Positions 33,173-42,651 of a stretch of 64,000 nucleotides of DNA are shown piece after piece (the stretch's first letter is position 1; every line of letters begins with the position of its first letter). This DNA comes from an uncultured Lacticaseibacillus sp. (GTDB lineage: Bacteria > Bacillota > Bacilli > Lactobacillales > Lactobacillaceae). The DNA is taken from assembly GCA_934370925.1 (NCBI GenBank), contig CAKRNG010000005.1, positions 1 through 64,000 on the forward strand. Reading direction: 5' to 3'. The notes beneath the pieces were generated by a model that made no database searches, had not been told where the DNA came from, and worked only from the letters and a program-made list of their open reading frames with translations. A program made the position numbers and the translations under genes.

Positions 33173-34939
33173 TTAGAGGGCGTTGGTAGCACCCTTGTAG
33201 ATGATACCGCGACGGGAGTCAACGGTAACCACCTGGCCGTCGCTGATAACGGTCGTTGCGTTTTCAGCACCAACAACAACAGGAATTCCCATTGCGATGC
33301 CGACAACAGCTGCGTGGCTCGTAAGTCCACCAGCTTCAACAACAACAGCAGCAGCCTTTTCGATAGCTGGAAGGTAATCCTTGTCCGTGGTCTTAACAAC
33401 CAGAACGTCACCCTTCTGCATCTTAGCAACAGCTTCGCCAGCGGTAGCAGCAACAACTGCCTTACCAACTGTCGTCTGGTCGCCAACACCGGAACCAGAA
33501 GTCAGCTTGGAGCCGATCATCTGAACCTTCATTACGTTGGTTGTACCAGTTTCACCAACTGGAACACCAGCAGTGATGAGGATGAGGTCGCCTTCTTCTG
33601 CAAAGCCAAGGTCTGTTGCGGTCTTGGTTGCAAGTTCGAACATGTCATCCGTAGAACCTGGCTTTTCAGAAACAACTGGGTAAACACCCCAGTTGATCAT
33701 GAGGCCGCGACGTGTGATGTCATCAAAGGTGATGGCAAGGATGTCAGCCTTAGGACGGTACTTGCTGATCATACGTGCAGTGTAGCCGGAGTTCGTTGCA
33801 GCAACGATGGTCTTAACGCCAAGGTTACGTGCAGTGTGAGCAACAGCCTGACCAACAGATTCCGTAACGGACTGGTTGGCGTAGTTCTTCAGGGCAAATG
33901 CGTCCTGATCGGTCATTGCCTTTTCGGTGTATTCGTTGATACGGGACATTGCTGCGACAGATTCAACAGGGTAGTCACCGTTAGCAGATTCACCAGAAAG
34001 CATGGTTGCGTCGGTACCATCGAATACGGCGTTTGCAACGTCGTTAACTTCGGCACGGGTAGGACGTGGGTTTTCCTGCATGGAGTCAAGCATCTGGGTA
34101 GCCGTGATAACTGGCTTGCCAAGAGCGTTGCACTTGCGGATAAGGTCCTTCTGAACGATTGGCACATGTTCGAATGGGATTTCGACACCCATGTCCCCAC
34201 GAGCAATCATCAGACCATCGGAAACCTTCATGATATCGTCAATGTTGTCGATACCTTCCTGTGATTCGATCTTAGGGAAAATCTGAACGTATTCAGCGTG
34301 CTTTTCTTCGAGCAGTTCACGAATGTCAAGAACATCCTGAGGCTTACGAACGAAGGAAGCAGCGATGAAGTTGATACCCTGGTCAAGACCGAAACGAATG
34401 TCATCAGCATCCTTTTCAGTGATACCAGGCAGGTTGATGGAAACGCCAGGTGCGTTAACACCCTTACGGCTACCGAGAATACCATCGTTCTGAACGGTGG
34501 TAACGAGTTCGCGGTTTGCTTCATCCTTTTCGGTGATGAGAACGTCAATCAGTCCATCATCGAAGAGTACGTGGCCACCCACGTGCGTGTCATCGTAAAG
34601 GCCTGGGTAGGTAACAGCAATCTTTTCCTTGTTACCATCGAGGGATTCGTCCATAGAGATACGGAGAACGTCTCCGGTGTGAAGTTCAATCTTGTGGTTA
34701 GGTGTGTCCTGAACTGTGGTACGGATTTCCGCACCCTTCGTGTCCAAGAGAATACCAACCGTCTTACCGGTGATCTTTTCAGCTTCGTGAACCATCGTCA
34801 TACGGGACAAGTGTTCTTCGTGGTCACCGTGTGAGAAGTTGAAGCGGAAGACGTTTGCACCTGATTCAATCAACTTAACGATTGTTTCGGTTGAGTTACT
34901 TGCAGGTCCAAGCGTGCTGACGATCTTGGTCTTTTTCAT
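33173..34939 (-). CDS. pyk: Pyruvate kinase with C-terminal PEP-utiliser-like domain
   Basis: It makes pyruvate and ATP from phosphoenolpyruvate. The KTKIVSTLGPAS start, the active-site MIARGDMGVEIPFE segment and RPTRAEVNDVANAV are all present. After the usual approximately 475 residues comes an approximately 110-residue extension with TSHAAVVGIAMGIPVVVG, the phosphohistidine-domain-like module common in Bacillus and lactobacilli. Codon use is highly biased, as expected for an abundant glycolytic enzyme. It follows pfkA by 62 bases. Confidence 0.97.
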   Translation of the reverse strand: MKKTKIVSTLGPASNSTETIVKLIESGANVFRFNFSHGDHEEHLSRMTMVHEAEKITGKTVGILLDTKGAEIRTTVQDTPNHKIELHTGDVLRISMDESLDGNKEKIAVTYPGLYDDTHVGGHVLFDDGLIDVLITEKDEANRELVTTVQNDGILGSRKGVNAPGVSINLPGITEKDADDIRFGLDQGINFIAASFVRKPQDVLDIRELLEEKHAEYVQIFPKIESQEGIDNIDDIMKVSDGLMIARGDMGVEIPFEHVPIVQKDLIRKCNALGKPVITATQMLDSMQENPRPTRAEVNDVANAVFDGTDATMLSGESANGDYPVESVAAMSRINEYTEKAMTDQDAFALKNYANQSVTESVGQAVAHTARNLGVKTIVAATNSGYTARMISKYRPKADILAITFDDITRRGLMINWGVYPVVSEKPGSTDDMFELATKTATDLGFAEEGDLILITAGVPVGETGTTNVMKVQMIGSKLTSGSGVGDQTTVGKAVVAATAGEAVAKMQKGDVLVVKTTDKDYLPAIEKAAAVVVEAGGLTSHAAVVGIAMGIPVVVGAENATTVISDGQVVTVDSRRGIIYKGATNAL

Positions 34940-35001
34940 GAAAGAAAACGCTCCTTTAAAAATGTGTTTTTTTTAAACAATAGTACCCAATAAGTTAATG
35001 A

Positions 35002-35970
<969 letters not shown>

Positions 35971-36073
35971 TCACGTGATTACTCGTGGATCACTCGTTCG
36001 TTCCACACAAGAATTAGCTTAACACTTTTCAGAAATAAAGTCGCGCAAATTTATGACAATTCTAACGTCATTC

Positions 36074-39000
36074 TCACGCAATCGTCGGCTTCTGAATGAC
36101 GACTGCGTTTTCACCAAGTAAATCCTTCAATATCCGCTCCATATCGGCACTGAGTGTAACGGCATAGCGTTCTCCAAGTAAAACTGGTTTTCCATTGGTC
36201 ACGACAATTACCTGCGTCCGCCCGTGGTGATTCATAAGGGTTCGTAAAACACTTTTTTTCATATTTACATCTGGATTTTCGCCAAGATTCAGAAACAAGC
36301 GGTCTGGAAGTGACGCCACAACCTTGACAGCCTCCCGAATCGTCCGCGCAACGAAGCGTGGTTCGGCTTGCGTACTCCCCCGATCCAGTTCAATTGTCAT
36401 GAGATAGATGGCACCAGGCGTGAGTGTCCCCGCCTGAAGATACTGTTGCGGGAAGACCGTCACTTCCGCAGTAGCAGTGGCATCTTGCACCGTCAGGAAG
36501 GCCATCTTGGTCCCCTTTTTTGTTGTAATCACCCGGCTATCCGAAATCACCACAAGTATCTGTGCGCGTCCCTTAACCGTGGTTAACGGGTCAATTTGGT
36601 AGAAAGATTTAAGCACCGCAAACCGATCAACTGGATGCCCCGCTAAATAATAGCCCAGCTTATCCGCCGTCATCGCGTCACAGGCCGCTTGCGTCATATC
36701 GGGAACATCGGGATCACTCGGCCAGACTGCTGCAAGTAATTGCGCATCACCACCCGCTAAGTTAACCGCGTCTAGCATCCCCGCGAGTCCCGCGATGAGG
36801 TGGGCCCGATTTCGCGCGAATTGATCGAACGCTCCCGCCTGCGCCAACGGTAAGAGGCCACCCTCATTTCTAATCGCAGGTGCAAGCGCAAGCAAAAACG
36901 CCTGCATCGATGGCCAAGGCGTGTCACCGCGCGCAGCAATCACGCCTTCACTCACATCACGGCGTAACCCTTTAATCGCATTCAGACCCACCCGGATTTT
37001 TCCCTTTACGATCCGATAGCCCCGCGTTGATGCGTTGATATCTGGTGGCAGTAGTTTGACCCCTGCCGTCTTGGCTTCGCTCACGAAAATTTGCGTTTTT
37101 CCCTGATTGCCCAGATTGGCGTTCAGTTGCACCGCATAAAAAGCCGCGGGGTAATGCTGCTTGATGAATGCCATCCAAAAAGCAAGTACCCCGTACGCAA
37201 CGGCATGACTCCGGTTGAACCCATACCCCGCAAATTTCTCAATGTCCGAATAGATTTCTTTGGCGTCAGCCGCCGAAACCCCGCGTTCAGCGGCACCCGC
37301 AACAAATGTGGTCAATCCTGCATCAATAACCGCCTGCTTCTTCTTACTCATGGCGCGGCGTAAGTCATCGGCGGCGGCCAGACTCATCCCCCCAACCACG
37401 TTCGCAACTTGCATCACTTGTTCTTGGTAAACAATAATGCCGTACGTGGGTGCCAAAAGTGGTTCAAGCAACGGGGTGGCGTACGCAACTTGCTGGCGAC
37501 CATGAAGGCGGTCCGCAAATTCATCAATATATTGCATTGGACCCGGGCGATACAGAGCAGCTGTCGCCACCACATCCCCGAATGACTCAGGGTGAACTTT
37601 CCGCAAAACGCTGCGCATCGGGCGACTTTCAAATTGAAAAATTCCGACCGTGTTCCCGTCCGCAAAAAGACGAAGCGTTTCGGAATCATCTAACGGAATC
37701 GCATCTAAGTTAAACGCGGTGTTGAACTGACGGCGCACAAAGTTTTGCATTTGCGTCAACATGCTCAGCGTCCGCAACCCTAAAATATCAATCTTCAACA
37801 GACCCAGTCGTTCAACGTATTCTTTCGTCACCTGCGTCTGAACCCCAATGCCGACGCCGCTCTTCTGAAGACCAATCACATCGGTCATTGCTTCTGAGGA
37901 TAAAACAATTCCCGCCGCGTGCGTCGTCACCGTACGCGGCAAGCCAACCATATTGGCCGCCACTTGCAAAACTGCCGCTACCTGCACCTCATCACGCTGC
38001 ATATCCCGTAAGCGCTGGTTCGCTGCCAATGCCTCGGCAATCGTTTCGGCCTTGCTTGGAATCTCCCCCGCAAGCTGGTCGATGGCGTAACTCGCCATCC
38101 CCATTACCTTCGCCGCATCACGCACGGCTTGGCGGGGGCCAAACGTCCCAGTCGCCATGATTTGCGCGGTGTGTGTGTTGCCGTATTTTTCCTGCACGTA
38201 TGCCAACACTTCCGCACGGCGGTCATCCTGCACATCAATGTCAATATCAGGCATCTGCCCCCGGTTCGGGTTGAGGAACCGTTCGAAAAGTAACCCGTAC
38301 GTTAACGGATCAACGGCCGTGATGCCCAACGCGAACGCCACTAGGGATCCAGCGGCTGACCCACGCCCTGGCCCCGTCATAATTCCTTGGTTGTTAACCG
38401 CCTGGATAATGTCCTGCACAATTAAGAAGTAATCAGCAAATCCCATCTGGTCGATTACACCCAATTCGTAATCCAACCGTTCCTGGTAAGCAGCCGGCAG
38501 CGTCGGCCCAACCTGTCGCTGTAGTCCCGCAACGGCGAGTTCCCGTAAGTACTGCGCGTTCGTCGTTGCTTCGGGAAGCGGAAATGCGGGTAACTCAGGA
38601 TGGCGAACCGGCAATGTCACGTCACACCGGTCAACCAGTGCCATCGTCCCCGCAACGGCCGCGCCAAAACCCGCGTTCTCCAACACATCCACGAACATTT
38701 GCCGTTCAGGAAGCCTGTAATCAATCACGTCATCCGTCACTTGGCTTAACTTTTGGTCATCATGAATTGCGGTCAACACCCGCCGCAACTGCCCATCCGC
38801 TTCAGTCAGTTCGCGCACATCGCCAAGCATCACCGCATGCCAACCATGAATCTCCGCAAATTGGATGAGCGCTGGATCTGCTTGCAAATTTGCAAGACCA
38901 ATATTGAAGCTTGCAGGCGCTTTTGCCAAAATGTGTGCGGCAACCTGCGCTGCTTCGTTGCCATCGCCCTGCGCGAAGGCTTGTTCAACCGCCCCCTGTT

Positions 39001-39346
39001 CAGTCGTGATGACGGCTAACCCGGTAAAATCTGGTAATTCAGCCAACGTCTGGTGATCAAACTGAACGGCGGTGCTAATTTTTTGCAACTGTTCATAGCC
39101 CTGGAGATTTTCTGCAATCAGGACCATTTGATCGTCTTCTAGTGATAACTGCATCCCCAGCAACGGCTTGATGCCCGCCTGCTGGGCTGCATCGTAGAAC
39201 GCCACTAAGTTATAAACGACATTCACGTCCGTCAACGCCATTGCGTCGTAGCCATTTTCTTTCGTTGCGCGCACTAAATCGGCCACCCGAATCGGGCTAG
39301 CCAATAATGTTCCGCTTGAAATCACTCGTAGTTGCGTAAAGCTCAT
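36074..39346 (-). CDS. dnaE: DNA polymerase III subunit alpha (DnaE-type)
   Basis: It is the replicative lagging-strand/repair polymerase. The catalytic Asp pair lies in PDIDIDVQDDRR near residue 350, with GRGSAAGSLVAFALGI and FNRSHAVAYGVLAFWMAF further on. An OB domain lies near the C terminus. At 1090 residues it is of the short lactobacillus type. The N-terminal PHP domain is degenerate: the start reads FTQLRVISSGTLLAS where active PHP domains have a HLHxHxxYS metal motif, so it should have no PHP phosphoesterase activity. A second polymerase (PolC) is expected elsewhere. It is upstream of pfkA-pyk with a 112-base gap. Confidence 0.95.
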   Translation of the reverse strand: MSFTQLRVISSGTLLASPIRVADLVRATKENGYDAMALTDVNVVYNLVAFYDAAQQAGIKPLLGMQLSLEDDQMVLIAENLQGYEQLQKISTAVQFDHQTLAELPDFTGLAVITTEQGAVEQAFAQGDGNEAAQVAAHILAKAPASFNIGLANLQADPALIQFAEIHGWHAVMLGDVRELTEADGQLRRVLTAIHDDQKLSQVTDDVIDYRLPERQMFVDVLENAGFGAAVAGTMALVDRCDVTLPVRHPELPAFPLPEATTNAQYLRELAVAGLQRQVGPTLPAAYQERLDYELGVIDQMGFADYFLIVQDIIQAVNNQGIMTGPGRGSAAGSLVAFALGITAVDPLTYGLLFERFLNPNRGQMPDIDIDVQDDRRAEVLAYVQEKYGNTHTAQIMATGTFGPRQAVRDAAKVMGMASYAIDQLAGEIPSKAETIAEALAANQRLRDMQRDEVQVAAVLQVAANMVGLPRTVTTHAAGIVLSSEAMTDVIGLQKSGVGIGVQTQVTKEYVERLGLLKIDILGLRTLSMLTQMQNFVRRQFNTAFNLDAIPLDDSETLRLFADGNTVGIFQFESRPMRSVLRKVHPESFGDVVATAALYRPGPMQYIDEFADRLHGRQQVAYATPLLEPLLAPTYGIIVYQEQVMQVANVVGGMSLAAADDLRRAMSKKKQAVIDAGLTTFVAGAAERGVSAADAKEIYSDIEKFAGYGFNRSHAVAYGVLAFWMAFIKQHYPAAFYAVQLNANLGNQGKTQIFVSEAKTAGVKLLPPDINASTRGYRIVKGKIRVGLNAIKGLRRDVSEGVIAARGDTPWPSMQAFLLALAPAIRNEGGLLPLAQAGAFDQFARNRAHLIAGLAGMLDAVNLAGGDAQLLAAVWPSDPDVPDMTQAACDAMTADKLGYYLAGHPVDRFAVLKSFYQIDPLTTVKGRAQILVVISDSRVITTKKGTKMAFLTVQDATATAEVTVFPQQYLQAGTLTPGAIYLMTIELDRGSTQAEPRFVARTIREAVKVVASLPDRLFLNLGENPDVNMKKSVLRTLMNHHGRTQVIVVTNGKPVLLGERYAVTLSADMERILKDLLGENAVVIQKPTIA

Positions 39347-39431
39347 CGCGTTCCACCTCGTTGTCCATTATAGCCTAATTCCCCATTTCACCATGACGAA
39401 AATTAACGACTGTTCATTTGCATTCGCAAAA

Positions 39432-39601
39432 TTACGTGGTAAGATTACCCAGAAGTGGATTAATGCCACACATGTTTTCATGCATCGGCGTCCCCATCGC
39501 GCTTGCCTGACTCCCTGACATGGGATGTTGACAACCAATACCCGCAGATGATTTGTGCTGCTGGGTAAGGGGCACCAAAAGCAAAGAAAGGACGAATTCA
39601 C
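39432..39601 (+). promoter_or_regulatory. Promoter region and long leader of the DUF2929 gene
   Basis: A TAAGAT -10-like hexamer near 39438 with TTTGCA 17 bases upstream would start an RNA around 39450, leaving about 150 nt before the start codon. The leader contains an ACCCGCAG/CTGCTGGGT hairpin close to the ribosome site. No known riboswitch was recognised. Confidence 0.35.
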
Positions 39602-39784
39602 ATGCGCTATGTTGTTACACTTTTCTGGGGACTCATCCTCGGACAGCTTATGGGTTTTCTCGCTGGCGCGCTGACAAGCACCTCCTACGACCCTAAAACG
39701 ACGCTTATTTTCACGGTGGTCTTCATCATTATCTTGTTCGTGATTCCACCAATCCTAAAGCATTTCGATACTCAGGCTGAATAA
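39602..39784 (+). CDS. Small membrane protein, DUF2929 (YjzD-like)
   Basis: The 60 residues contain two membrane helices (WGLILGQLMGFLAGAL and LIFTVVFIIILFVIPPIL) with a short polar loop. This is the DUF2929/YjzD pattern, of unknown function. It is a plus-strand gene divergent from dnaE, with its own promoter, a roughly 150-nt leader and a terminator. AAAGGA lies 8 bases before the ATG. Confidence 0.8.
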   Translation: MRYVVTLFWGLILGQLMGFLAGALTSTSYDPKTTLIFTVVFIIILFVIPPILKHFDTQAE

Positions 39785-39793
39785 GCCACTCAG

Positions 39794-39825
39794 GGATGGT
39801 TGCCACGTGCAATCATCCTTTTTTT
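39794..39825 (+). terminator. Intrinsic terminator of the DUF2929 gene
   Basis: Arms GGATGGTTGC and GCAATCATCC with a CACGT loop are followed by T7. Confidence 0.85.
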
Positions 39826-39857
39826 ATACGGTGCACCATTAGCCAGCACGCACGACC

Positions 39858-39916
39858 AACAAGAAAAGCGTTGCGGAAAAACCCTGAATTGGATTTTCCG
39901 CAACGCTTTTCTTGTT
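39858..39916. terminator. Intrinsic terminator of the lipoprotein gene (23-bp stem)
   Basis: Perfect 23-bp arms 39858-39880 and 39894-39916 with a 13-base loop. Internal T4 tracts on both strands make it suitable for either direction. Confidence 0.8.
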
Positions 39917-39972
39917 ATCTGGGTTAAACCGTGTGCGCCATGAGTCTAAGCACACGCGATGTCGCCGCCTCT

Positions 39973-40818
39973 TTATTTGGTGATGTAAATATACAGGTTA
40001 GTTGTTGAGTACCCCACATCGAACTTCACACCATTGCTCTTAATCGTGTCCATTGTCGTTTGTGAACTGTTCTGGTCCTTGATGGCCTTGGAGAACTTCT
40101 TCATTACCGTCTCAGCGTCCGCCCCAACCGCATTGCCTAAGAGCGCAAGGGTTGTTCCGAACGTTTTGGCCTTCTTGCTGTCCTTCAGAATCTTTACGGG
40201 CACAATGAGCGCAAATCCGACGAGTTCATCATTCGCCACATTGGCACGAACAATGGCGTTATCGTTTTTCAGCACCTGAGAAATACCGTCTTTTGCGTTC
40301 AGGTCAAGTTGCTGATCCTTAGTGGCTTTCGTTGCTGCCGCATATTTCGCCTGCAGTTCCTTCGCCTGTGTTGCCATCGCCATTTGTTCCGCCGGCGTCA
40401 TCTTGGCAATCTCGGCCTTGGTTGGCTGCTTGGCCTGCAACTGCTTCTGAATGGATGCGGGTAATGCGCTCCCGATTACCGCCTGATTGTAGGCCGTTGC
40501 TGCCTTTTTATAGTTGCCCAACGTCTTGGCCGCCGCAATCGACACGGTTTGCTTCTGGCTCTCCGCCGTCAAGTGCACCGTCTGCTTCTTGTCCGTCATT
40601 GGCAACGTAATGGCAAAGGTCCCACCATTTGCCTTCACCTTTCCTGTTGTGCCGCCAACCGTGTACGTCACCTTGTCAGCACCACTCACATCGCCCTTCA
40701 CAATCGCAACAAGGCCACTCTGCTTGTACGTTGTCTTGGTCGTCGTCAACTTGTTCCCACACGCCGTCAAGGTCAGCAATACGCCGAGCCCCATCACGGC
40801 CGTCAAAAGTTTCTTCAT
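39973..40818 (-). CDS. Putative lipoprotein of unknown function
   Basis: The signal peptide KKLLTAVMGLGVLLTLTAC has a lipobox LTAC, with the Cys at residue 20, so the mature protein is lipid-anchored outside. The rest (about 260 residues) is Lys/Ala/Thr-rich, with a beta-rich first part (YTVGGTTGKVKANGGTFAITLP) and a helical middle; no known domain was recognised. It is probably monocistronic. ATG 40818 is chosen because it starts the signal peptide. Confidence 0.75.
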   Translation of the reverse strand: MKKLLTAVMGLGVLLTLTACGNKLTTTKTTYKQSGLVAIVKGDVSGADKVTYTVGGTTGKVKANGGTFAITLPMTDKKQTVHLTAESQKQTVSIAAAKTLGNYKKAATAYNQAVIGSALPASIQKQLQAKQPTKAEIAKMTPAEQMAMATQAKELQAKYAAATKATKDQQLDLNAKDGISQVLKNDNAIVRANVANDELVGFALIVPVKILKDSKKAKTFGTTLALLGNAVGADAETVMKKFSKAIKDQNSSQTTMDTIKSNGVKFDVGYSTTNLYIYITK

Positions 40819-40930
40819 TTCTTCGTAACCATCCTTAAAATCATCATTATCAGTCGGCAATCATCGGCTAAACTAACAACCACCGGCAATCTGAGCACCA
40901 GTCTATCGCCTCGACGACTTTCATGCAAGC

Positions 40931-40970
40931 AAAAAGTGACTCGGTGTCACATTTCGACCGAATCACTTTT
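40931..40970 (-). terminator. Terminator overlapping the 3' end of the DUF1836 gene
   Basis: Arms AAAAGTGACTCGGT and ACCGAATCACTTTT (one mismatch) are followed by TTTTT on the minus strand. It overlaps the last two bases of the coding region. Confidence 0.7.
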
Positions 40971-41523
40971 ACTTCTTTTTTTCGCTTGGTTTCGCCGGCG
41001 CGGTAATTCGCGTCATCGTTTCAACCAAAAGCTTCTGAATCACCGCGTTAATGGCAAGGTTGACCATGGCACTTTGAACCTTCGTGGTATCCCCTCGCGT
41101 CACACCGCTAATCACAACTTCCCCGCGAAAATCAGAACTTGCCTTCTGAATTGCCCCGGCAAACGCCAGAATAAACGCATCGTACGCCTGGTGTGGTGGC
41201 CGATTGAGCATTTGGTAACTAATCCCCGTCGCAATCGTATCGAGGCTAAAGACTGGCTTCAAAATCGCCACCACGATGACGTTCGCCAGCTGACTCCGCG
41301 AATACTTTTTCTTCGTGGGTGCTTTAATAATGCCCTTCTTCACGTAATTGTTCACCATCGTTGAGGTTAATTCCCCCAAACCAGCTGGAACCACCAGCTC
41401 GTTGGCAAATTGAACAACCTGATCCATGTAAAGGTCAAACTGTGGCAGGTCAGACCACCGCGGCCACTTGGTTGTTGCTAGCTTTGTTAGGTATGCATCA
41501 AACACTTCATCCGTCCCCATCAT
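40969..41523 (-). CDS. DUF1836-domain putative regulator
   Basis: The 184 residues show the DUF1836 pattern: LPQFDLYMDQVVQFANELV, then LTSTMVNNYVKKGIIKAPTKKKYSRSQLANVIVVAILK, which contains a MerR-like winged helix (quoted in two parts: LTSTMVNNYVKKGII and KKYSRSQLANVIVV). It is therefore likely DNA-binding, but targets are unknown. A Lys-rich tail ends the protein. GGAGG lies 6 bases before the ATG. Immediately upstream is the first copy of the large structured repeat. Confidence 0.8.
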   Translation of the reverse strand: MMGTDEVFDAYLTKLATTKWPRWSDLPQFDLYMDQVVQFANELVVPAGLGELTSTMVNNYVKKGIIKAPTKKKYSRSQLANVIVVAILKPVFSLDTIATGISYQMLNRPPHQAYDAFILAFAGAIQKASSDFRGEVVISGVTRGDTTKVQSAMVNLAINAVIQKLLVETMTRITAPAKPSEKKK

Positions 41524-41603
41524 TTCTAGCCTCCAATCTTGGTTTCATCACTATTCACATTATAACAGTTTATCTAGTTTTTAAAACCACGAAAGATAAT
41601 CAG

Positions 41604-42030
41604 GCGGCAGTTGTGGGAAAAACTTCAGCTCCGATTTTGGCGTGTCTCCAGTGGTGGGGCACGCATCCATAACTTCAGCCAAAGCCCGGCTGAAGTTATT
41701 CCAACTCGCTTTGAGCCTGTCAGGAAGCCCACCTGCCAGTCTCAAAGTCGTCCCGTATCTAGGCGGTAAACCGCCAAGATACCTTCACCACTTACGACAC
41801 CCCAAAACCTCCGCCGAACTTTCCCCCGCAACTGCCTACATCTTCCGCTAATCATCATTTTGCTTGAATGAAAAGATATTGACGCAACGTCGCTGTCGCT
41901 CCTTGCGTTGCATCCATTTGTTGATTGACAACCTTGATACTCGAGTGTTCAAGGTTATCAATCAAGCTTTAGTGAGCAAACCAACCCTCGATAAGACATT
42001 CGCGCGCAGCCGCGAATGTCCTGCCTGAAA
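41604..42030. repeat. Large structured repeat, copy 1 (modules A and B)
   Basis: Module A (about 41604-41838) has imperfect inverted ends: GGCAGTTGTGGG... at the left and ...CCCCCGCAACTGCC at the right, about 55 bp each. Inside are hairpins AACTTCAGCC/GGCTGAAGTT (loop AAAGCC), CTTTGAG/CTCAAAG enclosing CAGG/CCTG, and GTATCTAGGCGG/CCGCCAAGATAC. Module B (about 41839-42030) carries a GACGCAA/TTGCGTT hairpin and GACATTCGCG/CGCGAATGTC. Other copies are at 47527, 53564 and 57738. No coding signal with a ribosome site was seen. Confidence 0.75.
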
Positions 42031-42049
42031 AGGTTTTTCTCTAAATAAA

Positions 42050-42290
42050 GAGGTGGGAGCGTGCCCGGTTTTTGGGCAGGCTGGCAACTTTTTAGACTTG
42101 CGGGAGCGCAGCGAGCCAAGGCTAAAAAGTTAGGTGGAAGACGCGTCAGCGGCTGGAACCGGCCACACCACGTTCCGGCCCTCATAAGCCCGCAACGGAG
42201 ACCACCAGTACGTACCGGCCTTTTCCGCACCCATAAGCCCGCAACGGAGACCGCCAGTACGCACCGGCCAGTCCGTTGCAAAGTGAAGGG
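42050..42290. repeat. GC-rich module C with a 49-bp-period tandem repeat
   Basis: Two 38-bp units (42183-42220 and 42232-42269) differ at two positions and both contain CATAAGCCCGCAACGGAGAC and a CAGTACGNACCGGCC end. A CTTTTTAG/CTAAAAAG stem with an inner CTTG/CAAG lies just before (about 42090-42130). The end of the unit recurs at about 47970-47988 behind copy 2 of the large repeat, so module C seems to be a partly kept third part of that element. Confidence 0.6.
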
Positions 42291-42291
42291 C

Positions 42292-42328
42292 AAAAAAAAA
42301 GTACAGCAACGATGACGTTGGTGTACTT
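42292..42328 (-). terminator. Intrinsic terminator of rpmF
   Basis: Arms AAGTACAGCAACG (42299-42311) and CGTTGGTGTACTT (42316-42328) are followed on the minus strand by a run of nine T. Confidence 0.85.
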
Positions 42329-42337
42329 CCTTCTTAA

Positions 42338-42526
42338 TTAAGCGTTAGCGTCTGACTTAACGTCAACCACTTGTTCGCCCTTGTAAAAGCCCTTAGGGGA
42401 AACGTGGTGGGATACGCGGTATTCGCCGGTCGTTGCATCAAAGTGCAAGTTTGGCACATTAAGCTTGATGTGACCACGGCGCATGCGCTTCTTGGTCTTT
42501 GAAGTTCTGCGTGCTGGAACTGCCAT
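42338..42526 (-). CDS. rpmF: 50S ribosomal protein L32
   Basis: The 62 residues start [20 protein letters not shown], the L32 N terminus. Zinc-binding cysteines present in some L32 forms are absent ([20 protein letters not shown]), so it is the Cys-minus paralogue or type. It is monocistronic, with a strong terminator directly behind. Confidence 0.96.
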   Translation of the reverse strand: MAVPARRTSKTKKRMRRGHIKLNVPNLHFDATTGEYRVSHHVSPKGFYKGEQVVDVKSDANA

Positions 42527-42651
42527 GTTTATTAACTCCTTTATTACTCGGATTTCCTTTTAACTATACAGGACTTTTCAAAAAATGCAAGGTCAATCCG
42601 TGTAAACACGCGGATTCTCACACTTTAAACGCGATTAAATCGCCTGCGTAA

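Noticed and set aside
33314..34264. Long plus-strand ORF (316 residues) opposite pyk
   Set aside because: It is a shadow of the strongly codon-biased pyk gene. The same applies to long frames opposite clpX (58167-59063), the S1-like gene (22743-23516), pfkA (35050-35754) and tig (59283-60149).
41642..41851. Short ORFs with VPYLGGKPPRYLHH-like translation at 41642, 47557 and related frames at 53410
   Set aside because: They are translations of the repeat's hairpins; similarity between them follows from the repeat, and no ribosome sites precede them.
42183..42269. Tandem 49-bp units as a CRISPR array
   Set aside because: Only two units, no unique spacers of regular size and no cas genes.
41958..42293. 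Minus-strand 111-residue ORF containing RPVRTGGLRCGLM
   Set aside because: It is produced by module B and the tandem units of module C; Arg/Cys/Pro-rich, no ribosome site.
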